Notes under the pieces: model-generated
Database searches by the model: none
What the model was told of the DNA's origin: nothing
Seen by the model: the letters and a program-made list of their open reading frames with translations, nothing else
Program-made: the position numbers and the translations under genes
Origin: JAEMQF01 sp963775015
GTDB lineage: Bacteria; Pseudomonadota; Gammaproteobacteria; Burkholderiales; Burkholderiaceae_C
Length of the DNA: 64,000 bases
Assembly (NCBI GenBank): GCA_963775015.1
Contig: CAVZHI010000015.1
Coordinates: forward strand, 558,001 to 622,000
Direction of reading: 5' to 3'
Part shown: positions 38,450-47,004 of the stretch, piece after piece
Layout of the letters: every line of letters starts with the position of its first letter
Numbering within the stretch: position 1 is the stretch's first letter

Positions 38450-39609
38450 CGCGCCCGCCTTCTGTTCAGCGCCGGCGCCCAACGCTGCACCGCGCCCGCC
38501 AGGCCAGCAGGCAGGAGCATCACGATCAGAATGAACAGGCCGCCAATGACGTAGGGCCAGTACTCGAGGAAGTTCTCCGAGAAATAAGTCTTCGCCGCGC
38601 CAACCCCCAGCGCGCCGTAGACCGCGCCGATCAGCGACAGTCGCCCGCCGACCGCGGCGAAGATCACCATCTCGACGGATGCCACGATGCCGATCAAGGA
38701 CGGCGACGCCAACCCCACATGCAGCGTGAACAGCATGCCGCCGATCGACGTCATGACTGCCGCGACGCTGAAGATCGCTGCCTTGAACAGCGCGGGGTCA
38801 TAGCCCGAAAAGCGCACCCGGTCTTCGCGGTCGCGGATCGCAACCAGCACGCGGCCGAAACGGCTGCCGACGATCCAGCGCCCAAGCAACAGGCTCGCCA
38901 GCAGCAGCGCCACTTCGATCGCATAGAGCAGTTGCCTGGGCCCCTCGCCATCGATCGTCAAGCCGGCCAAGGTGCGAAAGTCAGTGATGCCGTTGATGCC
39001 GCCGGTGTAGCCTTGCTGGCCGACGATGACGATTCCCGCGATCGAGGCGAGCGCCAAGGTCACGATGGCGAAGTACACGCCGCCGACGCGCTTGCGAAAA
39101 TTGGCGTAGGCGAGCGCGAATGCCAGCCCGGCAGGCAGCACCAGGACCATCGCGAGCGCGAACGGCAGGGAGCCGAACGGTACCCACCACCACGGCAACT
39201 CCTCGACGCTGTTCCAGACCATGAAGTCGGGCAAGCTCGAGCCGTAGAACTGCGACAACGCCGAACCCGAACCCGCGATCGCCGCCGCCTCCAACTTCAG
39301 GAACATCGCCAGCGAATAACTGCCCAGGCCAAAGAAGATCCCCTGCCCGAGGCTGAGAATTCCGCCAAAGCCCCAGGTGAGCACAATGCCCACGGCAGCG
39401 AACGCAAAACTCAAGTACTTCGCCACCAGTCCCAGGCGAAAGCCGTCCAGCATCAGCGGCAGAACGACCACCAGCAACAGGGCCAGCAAACCGAAGCTGG
39501 ACCAACTGAATACGCCGTTGCGCATCGACGCATCGGAGCGCACGACAGTGCCTGGCGCGGGGCTTGTGGCCAGCGCGGATAGCGTGGCGCGGTGTTCGGT
39601 GGCATCCAT
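38446..39609 (-). CDS. urtC: Amide/urea ABC transporter permease UrtC
   Basis: The protein is 387 residues and polytopic, with the LivM-type landmarks LTWGFGGILSLGQGIFFGLG, GGVYFAIVTLALASIAGIVI and a C-terminal GLFILIVMLLPAGL. Its ATG touches the urtB stop, and its stop overlaps the urtD start. Confidence 0.93.
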   Translation of the reverse strand: MDATEHRATLSALATSPAPGTVVRSDASMRNGVFSWSSFGLLALLLVVVLPLMLDGFRLGLVAKYLSFAFAAVGIVLTWGFGGILSLGQGIFFGLGSYSLAMFLKLEAAAIAGSGSALSQFYGSSLPDFMVWNSVEELPWWWVPFGSLPFALAMVLVLPAGLAFALAYANFRKRVGGVYFAIVTLALASIAGIVIVGQQGYTGGINGITDFRTLAGLTIDGEGPRQLLYAIEVALLLASLLLGRWIVGSRFGRVLVAIRDREDRVRFSGYDPALFKAAIFSVAAVMTSIGGMLFTLHVGLASPSLIGIVASVEMVIFAAVGGRLSLIGAVYGALGVGAAKTYFSENFLEYWPYVIGGLFILIVMLLPAGLAGAVQRWAPALNRRRAR

Positions 39610-40511
39610 CAGCGCCGCACCCGACTCGCAAACAAGCCGTTCGGCCTGAAGTACAGCACCACGATGACCAACAGGAGGATCGCGGCCTTGGCCATCGCAC
39701 CCGAAGTCACGAACTCGAAACTCGACTGCAGCTGGGCGATGATGAAGCTCGACAGCACGGTGCCCAGCAGGCTCTCAACGCCACCGAATACGACGACGAT
39801 GAAGGTGTCGACCAGGTACTGTTGGCCGGTAACCGGACCGGTGGAGGCAAGCATCGTGAACGAACTGCCGGCAATTCCCGCCAGGCCGCAGCCCAGCGCA
39901 AAAGTCGTCGCGTCGACACGCACGGTATCGATTCCCGCCGCGCCCGCCATGGCGCGGTTCTGCGTCACGGCACGCAGACGCAGCCCCATGCGCGTGTGGA
40001 ACAGCAAGCGGTAGACGGCAAGCGTCACCGCCACCGCCAGCGCAATGATGAACAGGCGAGACAGCGGCAGGCTGACTCCGGGCAACACCTCGACCGCCCC
40101 CTGCAGCCAAGACACCGTGTGCACCGTCACGTCGCGCGGCCCGAACAGATGCCGAAACACCTGCTGCAACATGAGGCTGACGCCCCAGGTCGCGAGCAGC
40201 GTGTCCAGCGGGCGCCGGTAGAGGAATTGAATCAGCGCGCGCTCCATCAGCCACCCGAAGGCAAACGTGATGAGAAACGCGACGACGATCCCCACGACGA
40301 AGAACAGCCCCATCGCCTGCGGCCAGGCCCACGCAAAGAACAGCCCCGTCGCGTAAGTCGCGTACGCGCCCATCGCCATCAACTCGCCGTGCGCCATGTT
40401 GATGACACCCATCAGCCCGAAGACGATCGCCAGGCCGAGTGCCATCATCAGGAGCACGGTGAACAGCGACAAGCCGTTGAAGGCCTGCAAGACGAACGTC
40501 GCGAAGGTCAT
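39609..40511 (-). CDS. urtB: Amide/urea ABC transporter permease UrtB
   Basis: The protein is 300 residues from the ATG at 40511 (MTFATFVLQAFNGLSLF). LivH-type permease features include GLMGVINMAHGELMAMGAY and a GVSLMLQQVFRHLFGPRDV segment. It starts 26 bases after urtA and overlaps urtC by a few bases. Confidence 0.93.
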   Translation of the reverse strand: MTFATFVLQAFNGLSLFTVLLMMALGLAIVFGLMGVINMAHGELMAMGAYATYATGLFFAWAWPQAMGLFFVVGIVVAFLITFAFGWLMERALIQFLYRRPLDTLLATWGVSLMLQQVFRHLFGPRDVTVHTVSWLQGAVEVLPGVSLPLSRLFIIALAVAVTLAVYRLLFHTRMGLRLRAVTQNRAMAGAAGIDTVRVDATTFALGCGLAGIAGSSFTMLASTGPVTGQQYLVDTFIVVVFGGVESLLGTVLSSFIIAQLQSSFEFVTSGAMAKAAILLLVIVVLYFRPNGLFASRVRR

Positions 40512-40537
40512 GCGCAGGCCTTGTCCCTTGCCCTTGC

Positions 40538-41707
40538 TCAGATCTTCGGGAACGGGTTCGGCTCGATCAGCGGCGACTCGTAGAGCATCTTCACCTGCCC
40601 GTCCTTCTGGAATTCGCCGATGCGCGCGTGTTTCCACAAGTGATGGTTCGAGGCGTGGAACTTGACCTTGCCCTCGGGCGCGTCGATCTCCAGGTTCGCG
40701 GACGCCGCCACCACTTTCTCGACGTCGAAGCTCTTCGCCTTCTCAACCGCCATCTTCCACAAGTACACCGAGGTGTAGGCGCAGGCCAGGGTGTCGCCGG
40801 TGACCCGCTTTTCTCCGTACTTGGCCTTGAACGCCTTGACGAATTTCTGGTTCGCTGCGTTGGGCAGACTCTGGAAGTAGCCCATGCACGTGAGGACGCC
40901 CTCGACGTTTTCGGCGCCGATGCCCGAGACCTCTTCCTCCGACACCGCCAGCGCCAGCACGGTGACCTTTTTCATGTCGATACCCGAGGCCTTGAGTTGC
41001 TTGTAGAAGGCGACGTTCGAGCCGCCCACCATGGTGCTGAGCACGACATTCGCGCTGCTGGCCTTGATCTTGTTGATCGCCGAGCCGAACTCGATGTGGC
41101 CCAGCGCAAAGTAGTCTTCGCCCGCGACCTTGGCGCCGGCCTTGGCGATCGTGGGCTTGGCGATCTTGTTCGTGGTGCGCGGCCAGATGTAGTCCGAGCC
41201 GATGAGGTAGAAGTCCTTGCCCTTGTTCGCCGCCAGCCAGTTCACCGCGGCGATCACCGACTGCGTCGCCTCTTGCGCCGTGTAGAGCATGTTGGGCGAC
41301 TGCTCCAGACCTTCGTAGTAGGTCGGGTAGTACATCAGCCCTTTGCCCTTTTCGAACACCGGCAGCACCGCCTTGCGCGACGCCGACGTGTAGCAGCCGA
41401 ACACGGCAGCGACCTTGTCGCGCTCGAGCAACTTGCGCGCCTTCTCGGCGAAGGTGGGCCAGTCGCTCGCACCGTCTTCGACGACCGCCTCGATGCGGCG
41501 ACCCATCACGCCGCCGGCGGCGTTGATCTCTTCGATCGCGAGTTTCTCAGCGTCGACGACCGACGCCTCGGCCAGCGCGATGGTGCCCGTCAGCGAGTGC
41601 AGGATGCCGACTTTCACCGTGTTTTGGGCAAAGCCCGAGGGCAACACCGTCGTTACACCGACCGCAGTGGCCGACTGCAACAGGTCACGTCTTGAAAATG
41701 CTTTCAT
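40538..41707 (-). CDS. urtA: Amide/urea ABC transporter substrate-binding protein UrtA
   Basis: The protein is 389 residues. A Tat-like signal (MKAFSRRDLLQSATAVGVTT) precedes a class I binding-protein fold: VGILHSLTGTIALAEASVVD, AVFGCYTSASRKAVLPVFEK, GLMYYPTYYEGLEQSPNMLY and FYLIGSDYIWPRTTNKIAK. It shares many of these blocks with AmiC at 42093-43256, so sensor and transporter probably bind similar ligands (short amides or urea). It is the first gene of the 11.6-kb operon, behind an attenuator leader. Confidence 0.94.
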   Translation of the reverse strand: MKAFSRRDLLQSATAVGVTTVLPSGFAQNTVKVGILHSLTGTIALAEASVVDAEKLAIEEINAAGGVMGRRIEAVVEDGASDWPTFAEKARKLLERDKVAAVFGCYTSASRKAVLPVFEKGKGLMYYPTYYEGLEQSPNMLYTAQEATQSVIAAVNWLAANKGKDFYLIGSDYIWPRTTNKIAKPTIAKAGAKVAGEDYFALGHIEFGSAINKIKASSANVVLSTMVGGSNVAFYKQLKASGIDMKKVTVLALAVSEEEVSGIGAENVEGVLTCMGYFQSLPNAANQKFVKAFKAKYGEKRVTGDTLACAYTSVYLWKMAVEKAKSFDVEKVVAASANLEIDAPEGKVKFHASNHHLWKHARIGEFQKDGQVKMLYESPLIEPNPFPKI

Positions 41708-41784
41708 TGAAGTCTCCAGTGTGGGTATTCAGAAGAAGATGAACAACGCTCGCTGCTGCGCCTGTTGCAACGAGGTTCGGAAAC

Positions 41785-41828
41785 AAAAACGCCTGACGAA
41801 CCGGGGAGTTCAGTCAGGCGCTGCTGCC
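41785..41828 (-). terminator. Attenuator leader of the urtA-amiE-MoxR-VWA operon
   Basis: The minus-strand RNA has a strong intrinsic terminator with arms CGCCTGAC and GTCAGGCG followed by UUUUUG (41785-41820). Immediately upstream, GGC-AGCAGC-GCC (41817-41828) forms a small hairpin whose 3' arm overlaps the terminator 5' arm. The AGCAGC loop is the same as in the DUF1097 leader. A further hairpin (GGCG/CGCC around 41841-41855) lies just before it. This fits AmiR-controlled antitermination of the amide operon. Confidence 0.7.
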
Positions 41829-41876
41829 GTGCTGCAAGGCGGCGTTGTTGGCGCCTACAGCGGGAAGTGGAGTCGA

Positions 41877-41936
41877 GATTAATGGAGAGCGCGATGCGCT
41901 GTCAAGCCTCGCAACAATATATTTTCCATGTCAAGC
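41877..41936 (-). promoter_or_regulatory. urtA promoter with upstream GGAAAA half-site
   Basis: The minus strand has TTGACATGGAAAATATATT upstream, then TTGACA (41905-41900), 17 bases and TTAATC (41882-41877). The upstream half-site (plus TATTTTCCATGTCAA) closely resembles TATTTTCCAGTTCAA at 42041-42055 in front of the divergent amiC gene. One factor may therefore act on both sides. Confidence 0.6.
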
Positions 41937-42092
41937 GAATCGGGGCCTAGCGTTTCTACGGAGATGCCGCGCGCAACCGCTCAAGGCGGCGCGCTTCACC
42001 GCATAGCACGCGCGACAAGACCAGCCGCATGTGCCAGAATATTTTCCAGTTCAACTCTTCGTCCAATGCGAGTCTGACGGACGCAACAGCCC

Positions 42093-43256
42093 GTGGCCAA
42101 CACCGATCCGGTTCGAGTGGGCGTGCTGTTTTCGCGCGCCGGCATCACGTCTCGTGTCGAGCAGTCGCAGCTGCTTGGAACGTTGTTCGCGATTCGCGAA
42201 GTCAATGAAGGCGGAGGCATCGGCGGACGCGAGCTGGTGCCGGTGCACCACGACCCGGCATGCATTCCGCAGAACTACCGCAGGCTCGCCGAGCGGCTGG
42301 TGCAGGAGGACCGTGTCAATGTCATCTTCGGTTGCTACATGTCGAGCACGCGCAAGGCGGTGATGCCGGTGGTGGAGAAGTGGCAGCGCCTGTTGTTCTA
42401 CCCCACGCTCTACGAAGGCTTCGAGTTTTCCCGCAACATCATCTACACCGGCGCGGCACCGAACCAGAACAGCGCGCAGCTGGCCGAGTACATGACGCGG
42501 CACTTCGGCGAGCGGGTGTATCTGGTGGGCAGCGACTACATCTATCCCTACGAGTCGAACCGAATCATGAGCGACTTCATCCTCGAGCGGCCCGGTGGCA
42601 GGAAGTTGGCCGAGCGCTACGTTCGGCTCGATGCGACCGCTGACGACTTTGCGGACATCGTGCGGGACATCAAGGACAAGCAGCCGAGCTTCATTTTCTC
42701 CACCGTCGTCGGCAAGGGCACGCAATTGTTCTACCAGGCGTACGCCGACGCCGGGCTGGACCCGGCGAAGATTCCCATCGCCAGTCTGACCACCTGCGAG
42801 GCAGAGGTCGGCGAAATGGGGCCGGCCGTCGCCGCGGGTCACATCACGGCGGCAACGTACTTTCAAAGCGTCGACAGCAAGGTCAACCGCGATTGTGTGA
42901 GACGCTTCCGCGCCGCCTACGGCGACGAGGTCGAGCCGAACATGTGCTGGGAAGCGGCTTATTTTCAGTTGCACATGTTTGCCCGCGCGATGCGCCGCTG
43001 CGGCTCGGACGAAATCGACATGTTGCTGCCGCATCTGCTGGGCAGCGAGTTCGACGCGCCGCAAGGTCTGGTGCGCGTCGATCCGCGCAACCACCACACG
43101 CGGCTGCACCCACGGATCGGCCGCGTCGGCGGCGACGGCAAGTTCTCCGTGGTCGCGCAGTCGCCCACCGGTGTCGACGCCGATCCGTACCTGGTTCACC
43201 ACGCGGCCGACGAGTGGACCAAACGCTGCCTGGAACTCGGAGATATTAGTGGCTAG
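42093..43256 (+). CDS. amiC: AmiC, amide-sensing negative regulator
   Basis: The protein is 387 residues without a signal peptide, starting at the GTG at 42093. It closely follows P. aeruginosa AmiC: GCYMSSTRKAVMPVVEKWQR, YPTLYEGFEFSRNIIYTGAA, PNQNSAQLAEYM, VYLVGSDYIYPYESN, FSTVVGKGTQLFY, IASLTTCEAEV and FDAPQGLVRVDPRNHH. AmiC holds AmiR inactive and releases it when amides bind. It is divergent from urtA, and its last codons overlap amiR. Confidence 0.94.
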   Translation: MANTDPVRVGVLFSRAGITSRVEQSQLLGTLFAIREVNEGGGIGGRELVPVHHDPACIPQNYRRLAERLVQEDRVNVIFGCYMSSTRKAVMPVVEKWQRLLFYPTLYEGFEFSRNIIYTGAAPNQNSAQLAEYMTRHFGERVYLVGSDYIYPYESNRIMSDFILERPGGRKLAERYVRLDATADDFADIVRDIKDKQPSFIFSTVVGKGTQLFYQAYADAGLDPAKIPIASLTTCEAEVGEMGPAVAAGHITAATYFQSVDSKVNRDCVRRFRAAYGDEVEPNMCWEAAYFQLHMFARAMRRCGSDEIDMLLPHLLGSEFDAPQGLVRVDPRNHHTRLHPRIGRVGGDGKFSVVAQSPTGVDADPYLVHHAADEWTKRCLELGDISG

Positions 43257-43899
43257 GGACGGCGCCGAGCGCGGCGTCGCCGGTCGCGAGCAACGCTCGA
43301 CGACCACCCTGCTGCGCAATCTTCGCAGTCTTCGGGTCATGGTGTTTCATCCGAAGGACAGCGACGGCGAAATGCTTGCGCAGCAGCTGCAGCGCATCGG
43401 GTGCAAAGTCCTGACGATCTGGCCGCCGCTGCAAGAACTGCCCGACACGGTGGACGTCGTCTTTTGCGCCGTGCGGCCCGACCACGAGGCGATCCGGTGC
43501 AGCTGGATGAGCGAAGACCCGCCGGTGCCGGTGATTGCCGTCGTCAACTACGAGAACCCGACGATCATCGACGCGGCGCTGCGCATCGGTGCGCGTGCCG
43601 TAATGCTGAGCCCCGTGCGTTCGGCCGGTATCTTGTCTTCGCTGGCGATGGCGCAGCACACGCATGTCGAACTGCGCGAGGCGCGCCGGCGAGTCACGCG
43701 CTTGGAGCAGAAGTTGCTGTGCGCGAACCAGATCAGCGAAGCCAAGGCGATCCTCATTCGAACGCGCAACGTGAGCGACGAAGAGGCCTATCGCATCATT
43801 CGCGAGCAAGCGATGAGCAAGCGTCTGGCCACCGAAGACATTGCGCGCGCGATCATTCATGCCGACGGCATTCTGTCGTTCGCGACTCGCCAGAGTTGA
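43249..43899 (+). CDS. amiR: AmiR, ANTAR-domain transcription antiterminator
   Basis: The protein is 216 residues from a GTG at 43249 inside the end of amiC, with CGGAG upstream. It has an N-terminal pseudo-receiver (LRVMVFHPKDSDGEMLAQQL, then VDVVFCAVRPDHEAIRC), a coiled-coil linker (LREARRRVTRLEQKLL) and a C-terminal ANTAR domain at residues about 145-205 (QISEAKAILIRTRNVSDEEA, YRIIREQAMSKRLATEDIAR). It binds leader RNA to prevent termination. Three leaders in this window have suitable terminator/hairpin overlaps. Confidence 0.93.
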   Translation: MARDGAERGVAGREQRSTTTLLRNLRSLRVMVFHPKDSDGEMLAQQLQRIGCKVLTIWPPLQELPDTVDVVFCAVRPDHEAIRCSWMSEDPPVPVIAVVNYENPTIIDAALRIGARAVMLSPVRSAGILSSLAMAQHTHVELREARRRVTRLEQKLLCANQISEAKAILIRTRNVSDEEAYRIIREQAMSKRLATEDIARAIIHADGILSFATRQS

Positions 43900-44156
43900 T
43901 GATGCCGAGCAGCGCGGTTCGCCTTGCCTGTCACGGTAGAGCGATTCGTTGCGCGTCGCCGCCAACCCGGAGGATGTCGGTGTTGGAGATGCAGGAAATG
44001 ATCGAGTGGGAGTGAGGGGAAACAGCGCTGGGAAGCGCATTCAGCTGTCATGCGAGCGGCTGACATGTAGACCAGCACTTGGGGTCCTGGCCGGGAAGGG
44101 ACCGCTGGCTCGCACCGCGCTTGCACGGCGGCGCGGTGAGTCGCGCGTGCCGGATC

Positions 44157-44381
44157 TGCGAGGTGATCGCCGACATGCCGGACGCTGGGCACGGTTCGAT
44201 GCTGTCGCCCCTGCCGCCCGGCATCGATGGCATCGCGGGCGAGCTGCTCAACGACCCGCCCGGCTTTGACCGCAGCCGCATGCCCGAGGTCGACCGCAAG
44301 ATTGCAGCCTTCTTCGTGCGCCACGTGCCGGCCGTCGGCACGCCTGCCGCGAACGCTTCGCGGGCCAACGCCGCAGACTGA
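44157..44381 (+). pseudogene. C-terminal remnant of an alpha/beta hydrolase
   Basis: The frame reads CEVIADMPDAGHGSMLSPLP and then LLNDPPGFDRSRMPEVDRKI and AAFFVRHVP. This matches the last segment of dienelactone-hydrolase-like alpha/beta hydrolases, including the catalytic-His surroundings (AGHG). No nucleophile-elbow region is found upstream, where amiR ends 257 bases earlier, so only the 3' end survives. It is probably inactive. Confidence 0.5.
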
Positions 44382-44408
44382 AAGCACCTCGCCGAGTTGC
44401 GGACCGCG

Positions 44409-44993
44409 TCAGGAGTCGTTGTGCGCGACCTTCATGTGCCGGCGCGTCCCCGCCGCTACGTCGTAAATGTTGAAGTCGCTCATCGTGCGCCCGTACAGGT
44501 GCAGGCTCACGGCGCGGCTGCGCTCCAGCGCGACGCCCGTGATGTGGATGTGATCGGGATTCGGAACGAAAGTCGTGACCGATCCCATGGGCAGCAGAAC
44601 GATGCCGCCGCGCGCGAGCACGATGCCTTCATCCGCACCCGTGTCAGGCGATTGCCGCACGAAGCTGCGCTCTTCGAGAACGCCTTCGACGACGCCCACG
44701 ACGCCCCAGCTGCCGTGGTCGTGCACCGGCGTCCATTGCCCCGGCAGCCAGACGAGCGCGTAGAGCGACAAGCTGCCGTCGTCGGCGCAGTGGATCAGGT
44801 TGCGCGTGTAGTGGTCGGGGTCGCTGCGAAAGTGCTGCTCTTGCAGGAAGCTGCCGGAGTGCACGAGCAGATCCATCATGAGCGGCGCAATTGCCGTGAC
44901 GCAGTCGGACGGCTGCGGGTGCGCTGCGCTGAACGCCACCGCTTGGCGAATGAAATCGTGCAGGGCGCTGGAGGTCGGCATCGATTCCATCAT
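44409..44993 (-). CDS. Cysteine dioxygenase-family cupin
   Basis: The protein is about 194 residues from the ATG at 44993; ATGs at 44990 and 44981 are also possible, and a longer in-frame extension to 45125 is low complexity. The cupin metal site is visible: TPVHDHGSWGVVGVVEGVLE supplies HxH and Glu, and a third His is likely in DHIHITGV. Members oxidise thiols such as cysteine or 3-mercaptopropionate using Fe(II). It is divergent from the J-domain-like gene. Confidence 0.8.
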   Translation of the reverse strand: MMESMPTSSALHDFIRQAVAFSAAHPQPSDCVTAIAPLMMDLLVHSGSFLQEQHFRSDPDHYTRNLIHCADDGSLSLYALVWLPGQWTPVHDHGSWGVVGVVEGVLEERSFVRQSPDTGADEGIVLARGGIVLLPMGSVTTFVPNPDHIHITGVALERSRAVSLHLYGRTMSDFNIYDVAAGTRRHMKVAHNDS

Positions 44994-45186
44994 ACCCAGT
45001 GCCGCGCCTTCCGTTGACGGCGCCGTGGCGGGCGTTGGCGAAGCGGGTCCTGAAGCATCGAGGTCGCCGGCGTGCGTTTCTCGCGCAAGCCGGGCCGGCG
45101 ACGCTGTGGCGGCTGATGCCGGCACGCGTTGCCGCTACATTTGAGGCCATTCCACACTGATCCGGGCCCGAGCGGAACGAAGCGCA

Positions 45187-46350
45187 ATGCCCAGCCAGAA
45201 GTCTCTTTTCGACGCGGCCGACACGGCGGTCGTGCACTTGCCCGGTGCGGCGGGAACGGCGCCGCTGTCCAAGGCGCAGCTCACGTTCAACCGGCTGATC
45301 GAGCGGATCGAGCGCCAGCGCGAAGCGCTCGCGGCGTGGCAGGATTTCCTGCCGAAGTATCAGCAGCGTTTCGCTGCCGAGCTCGACCCGCTGCAGCGCC
45401 GCTGCGACCGCGCGCAGCTCGCGCTGGCCAAGGTTTTCGATGCCGCGCACGACAGCGCGGTGACCACCAAGCGCGAGCGCGCCAAGCTCGCCATGCTCGT
45501 GCTCGACGTCTGTTCGCAGCTGCTGGCGAGTGACGATGCGTCGGACGCGGACGCTGATGTCATTGCCCTGCACGACAAGTACAGCGACGCGAGCCACGCC
45601 GAGCTGAAAGAAGAAGAAACCGGCTTTCTCAAAGACATTGCCGAGACCGTCTTTGGCGTCGAGTTGAACGACGAGACGACAAGTTCGCCCGAAGCGATCC
45701 GTGACGCGATGCAGCGCAAGTTGCTCGAGCAATCCGATGCACAGCGCCAGAACGCTGCGGCGCGCGCCAAGTCGGCCAAGGCGCTCGCCAAGGAAGCGAA
45801 ACTCGCCGAAGCGGCGCAGGCCGCGACCCAGTCGGTGCGCGAGATCTACCGCAAGCTCGCGAGCGTCTTGCACCCCGACCGGGAAACCGATGCCGCCGAG
45901 CGCGAGCGCAAGACCGGCCTGATGCAGCAAGTGAACCAGGCGTACGCCGAGAAGAACCTGCTGCGCCTGCTCGAGTTGCAAATCCAGATCGAGCAGATCG
46001 ACGCGGCGTCTCTCGCGTCGATGAATCCGCTTCGACTCGGGCATTACAACCAGGTGTTGACCGAACAATGCGCGCAGCTCGAGCATGAAATCGACGCGCT
46101 GCTTCAGCCTTTCGTCCACCCTGGCAGCTCACTGCCGCGCCAGGGCCTGACGCCGCAGACGCTGGACCGTGCGCTGGATGGCGACGCTGCTGCGCTGCGG
46201 CGCGAAGCGCAACGCGTCGAACATGACCTGAAGCGCCTGTCCGACCGCGCCGCGTTAAAGGCGTGGCTGAAACACATCAAAGTCGAGCGCGAGCGAGACG
46301 TCGAGACGACGCACGCCGAGCTCTTCGACGCGTTCCGGCACACGCGTTGA
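45187..46350 (+). CDS. J-domain-like protein (DnaJ-type HPD motif)
   Basis: The protein is 387 residues. A long helical N-terminal half (FNRLIERIERQREALAAWQD) precedes a J-like segment with the HPD motif in IYRKLASVLHPDRETD, then KTGLMQQVNQAYAEKNLLRL. The C-terminal part is helical (VEHDLKRLSDRAALKAWLKH). It may act as a DnaK co-chaperone, but the client is unknown. It lies upstream of tadA on the same strand. Confidence 0.78.
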   Translation: MPSQKSLFDAADTAVVHLPGAAGTAPLSKAQLTFNRLIERIERQREALAAWQDFLPKYQQRFAAELDPLQRRCDRAQLALAKVFDAAHDSAVTTKRERAKLAMLVLDVCSQLLASDDASDADADVIALHDKYSDASHAELKEEETGFLKDIAETVFGVELNDETTSSPEAIRDAMQRKLLEQSDAQRQNAAARAKSAKALAKEAKLAEAAQAATQSVREIYRKLASVLHPDRETDAAERERKTGLMQQVNQAYAEKNLLRLLELQIQIEQIDAASLASMNPLRLGHYNQVLTEQCAQLEHEIDALLQPFVHPGSSLPRQGLTPQTLDRALDGDAAALRREAQRVEHDLKRLSDRAALKAWLKHIKVERERDVETTHAELFDAFRHTR

Positions 46351-46369
46351 ATGAGATTCCGATGAAGTC

Positions 46370-46975
46370 ATGAAGATCAGCCTTGAAACGTTGAGCGAAG
46401 TTCAGGCGCTTCAAGACGCGGCAGGAATGCGTCTGGCACTGGATCAGGCGCAAAACGCCTGGCTCGTGGGCGAGGTGCCGGTCGGTGCGGTCATTGTTCG
46501 CGACACGCCCGCGGGCCGCCAGGTGCTTGCCACCGGCTACAACCGTCCCATCACCGAGCACGACCCGACGGCGCACGCCGAAATTGTCGCGCTGCGCCAC
46601 GCCGCCACGCTGCTCGGCAACTACCGCCTGCCCGAGTGCGAGCTCTATGTGACGCTCGAGCCCTGCGCGATGTGCGCGATGGCGCTGCTGCACGCGCGCT
46701 TCAAGCGCGTCGTGTTCGGCGCGCGCGACCCGAAGACCGGCGCCGCAGGCTCGGTGCTCAATTTGTTCGACGTGAAGCTGCTGAATCACCACACGGAACT
46801 GCTCGGCGGCGTGCTCGAAGCCGACTGCAGCCACATGCTGAGCTCGTTCTTCGAAGAAAAGCGCGAGCAGTTTCGGCAACGCCGCGCTGCATCCGGTGAA
46901 GCCGCGCCCGCACCCGACACCCCGATACCGACCGGCGAAGCGATCGAAATCGAACACCCGTCGCTCGCGCCTTGA
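46370..46975 (+). CDS. tadA: tRNA-specific adenosine deaminase TadA
   Basis: The protein is 201 residues. The zinc deaminase motifs HAE (DPTAHAEIVALRHAA) and PCxxC (LEPCAMCAMALLHARFK) are intact, with NLFDVKLLNHHTELLGGVL towards the C-terminus. It converts A34 to inosine in tRNA-Arg(ACG). A Pro/Ala-rich tail of about 35 residues is extra compared with E. coli TadA. Its stop overlaps a TTG alternative start of the next gene. Confidence 0.94.
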   Translation: MKISLETLSEVQALQDAAGMRLALDQAQNAWLVGEVPVGAVIVRDTPAGRQVLATGYNRPITEHDPTAHAEIVALRHAATLLGNYRLPECELYVTLEPCAMCAMALLHARFKRVVFGARDPKTGAAGSVLNLFDVKLLNHHTELLGGVLEADCSHMLSSFFEEKREQFRQRRAASGEAAPAPDTPIPTGEAIEIEHPSLAP

Positions 46976-47004
46976 ATCGGCACTCCGCACACTCGCCGGC
47001 ATCG

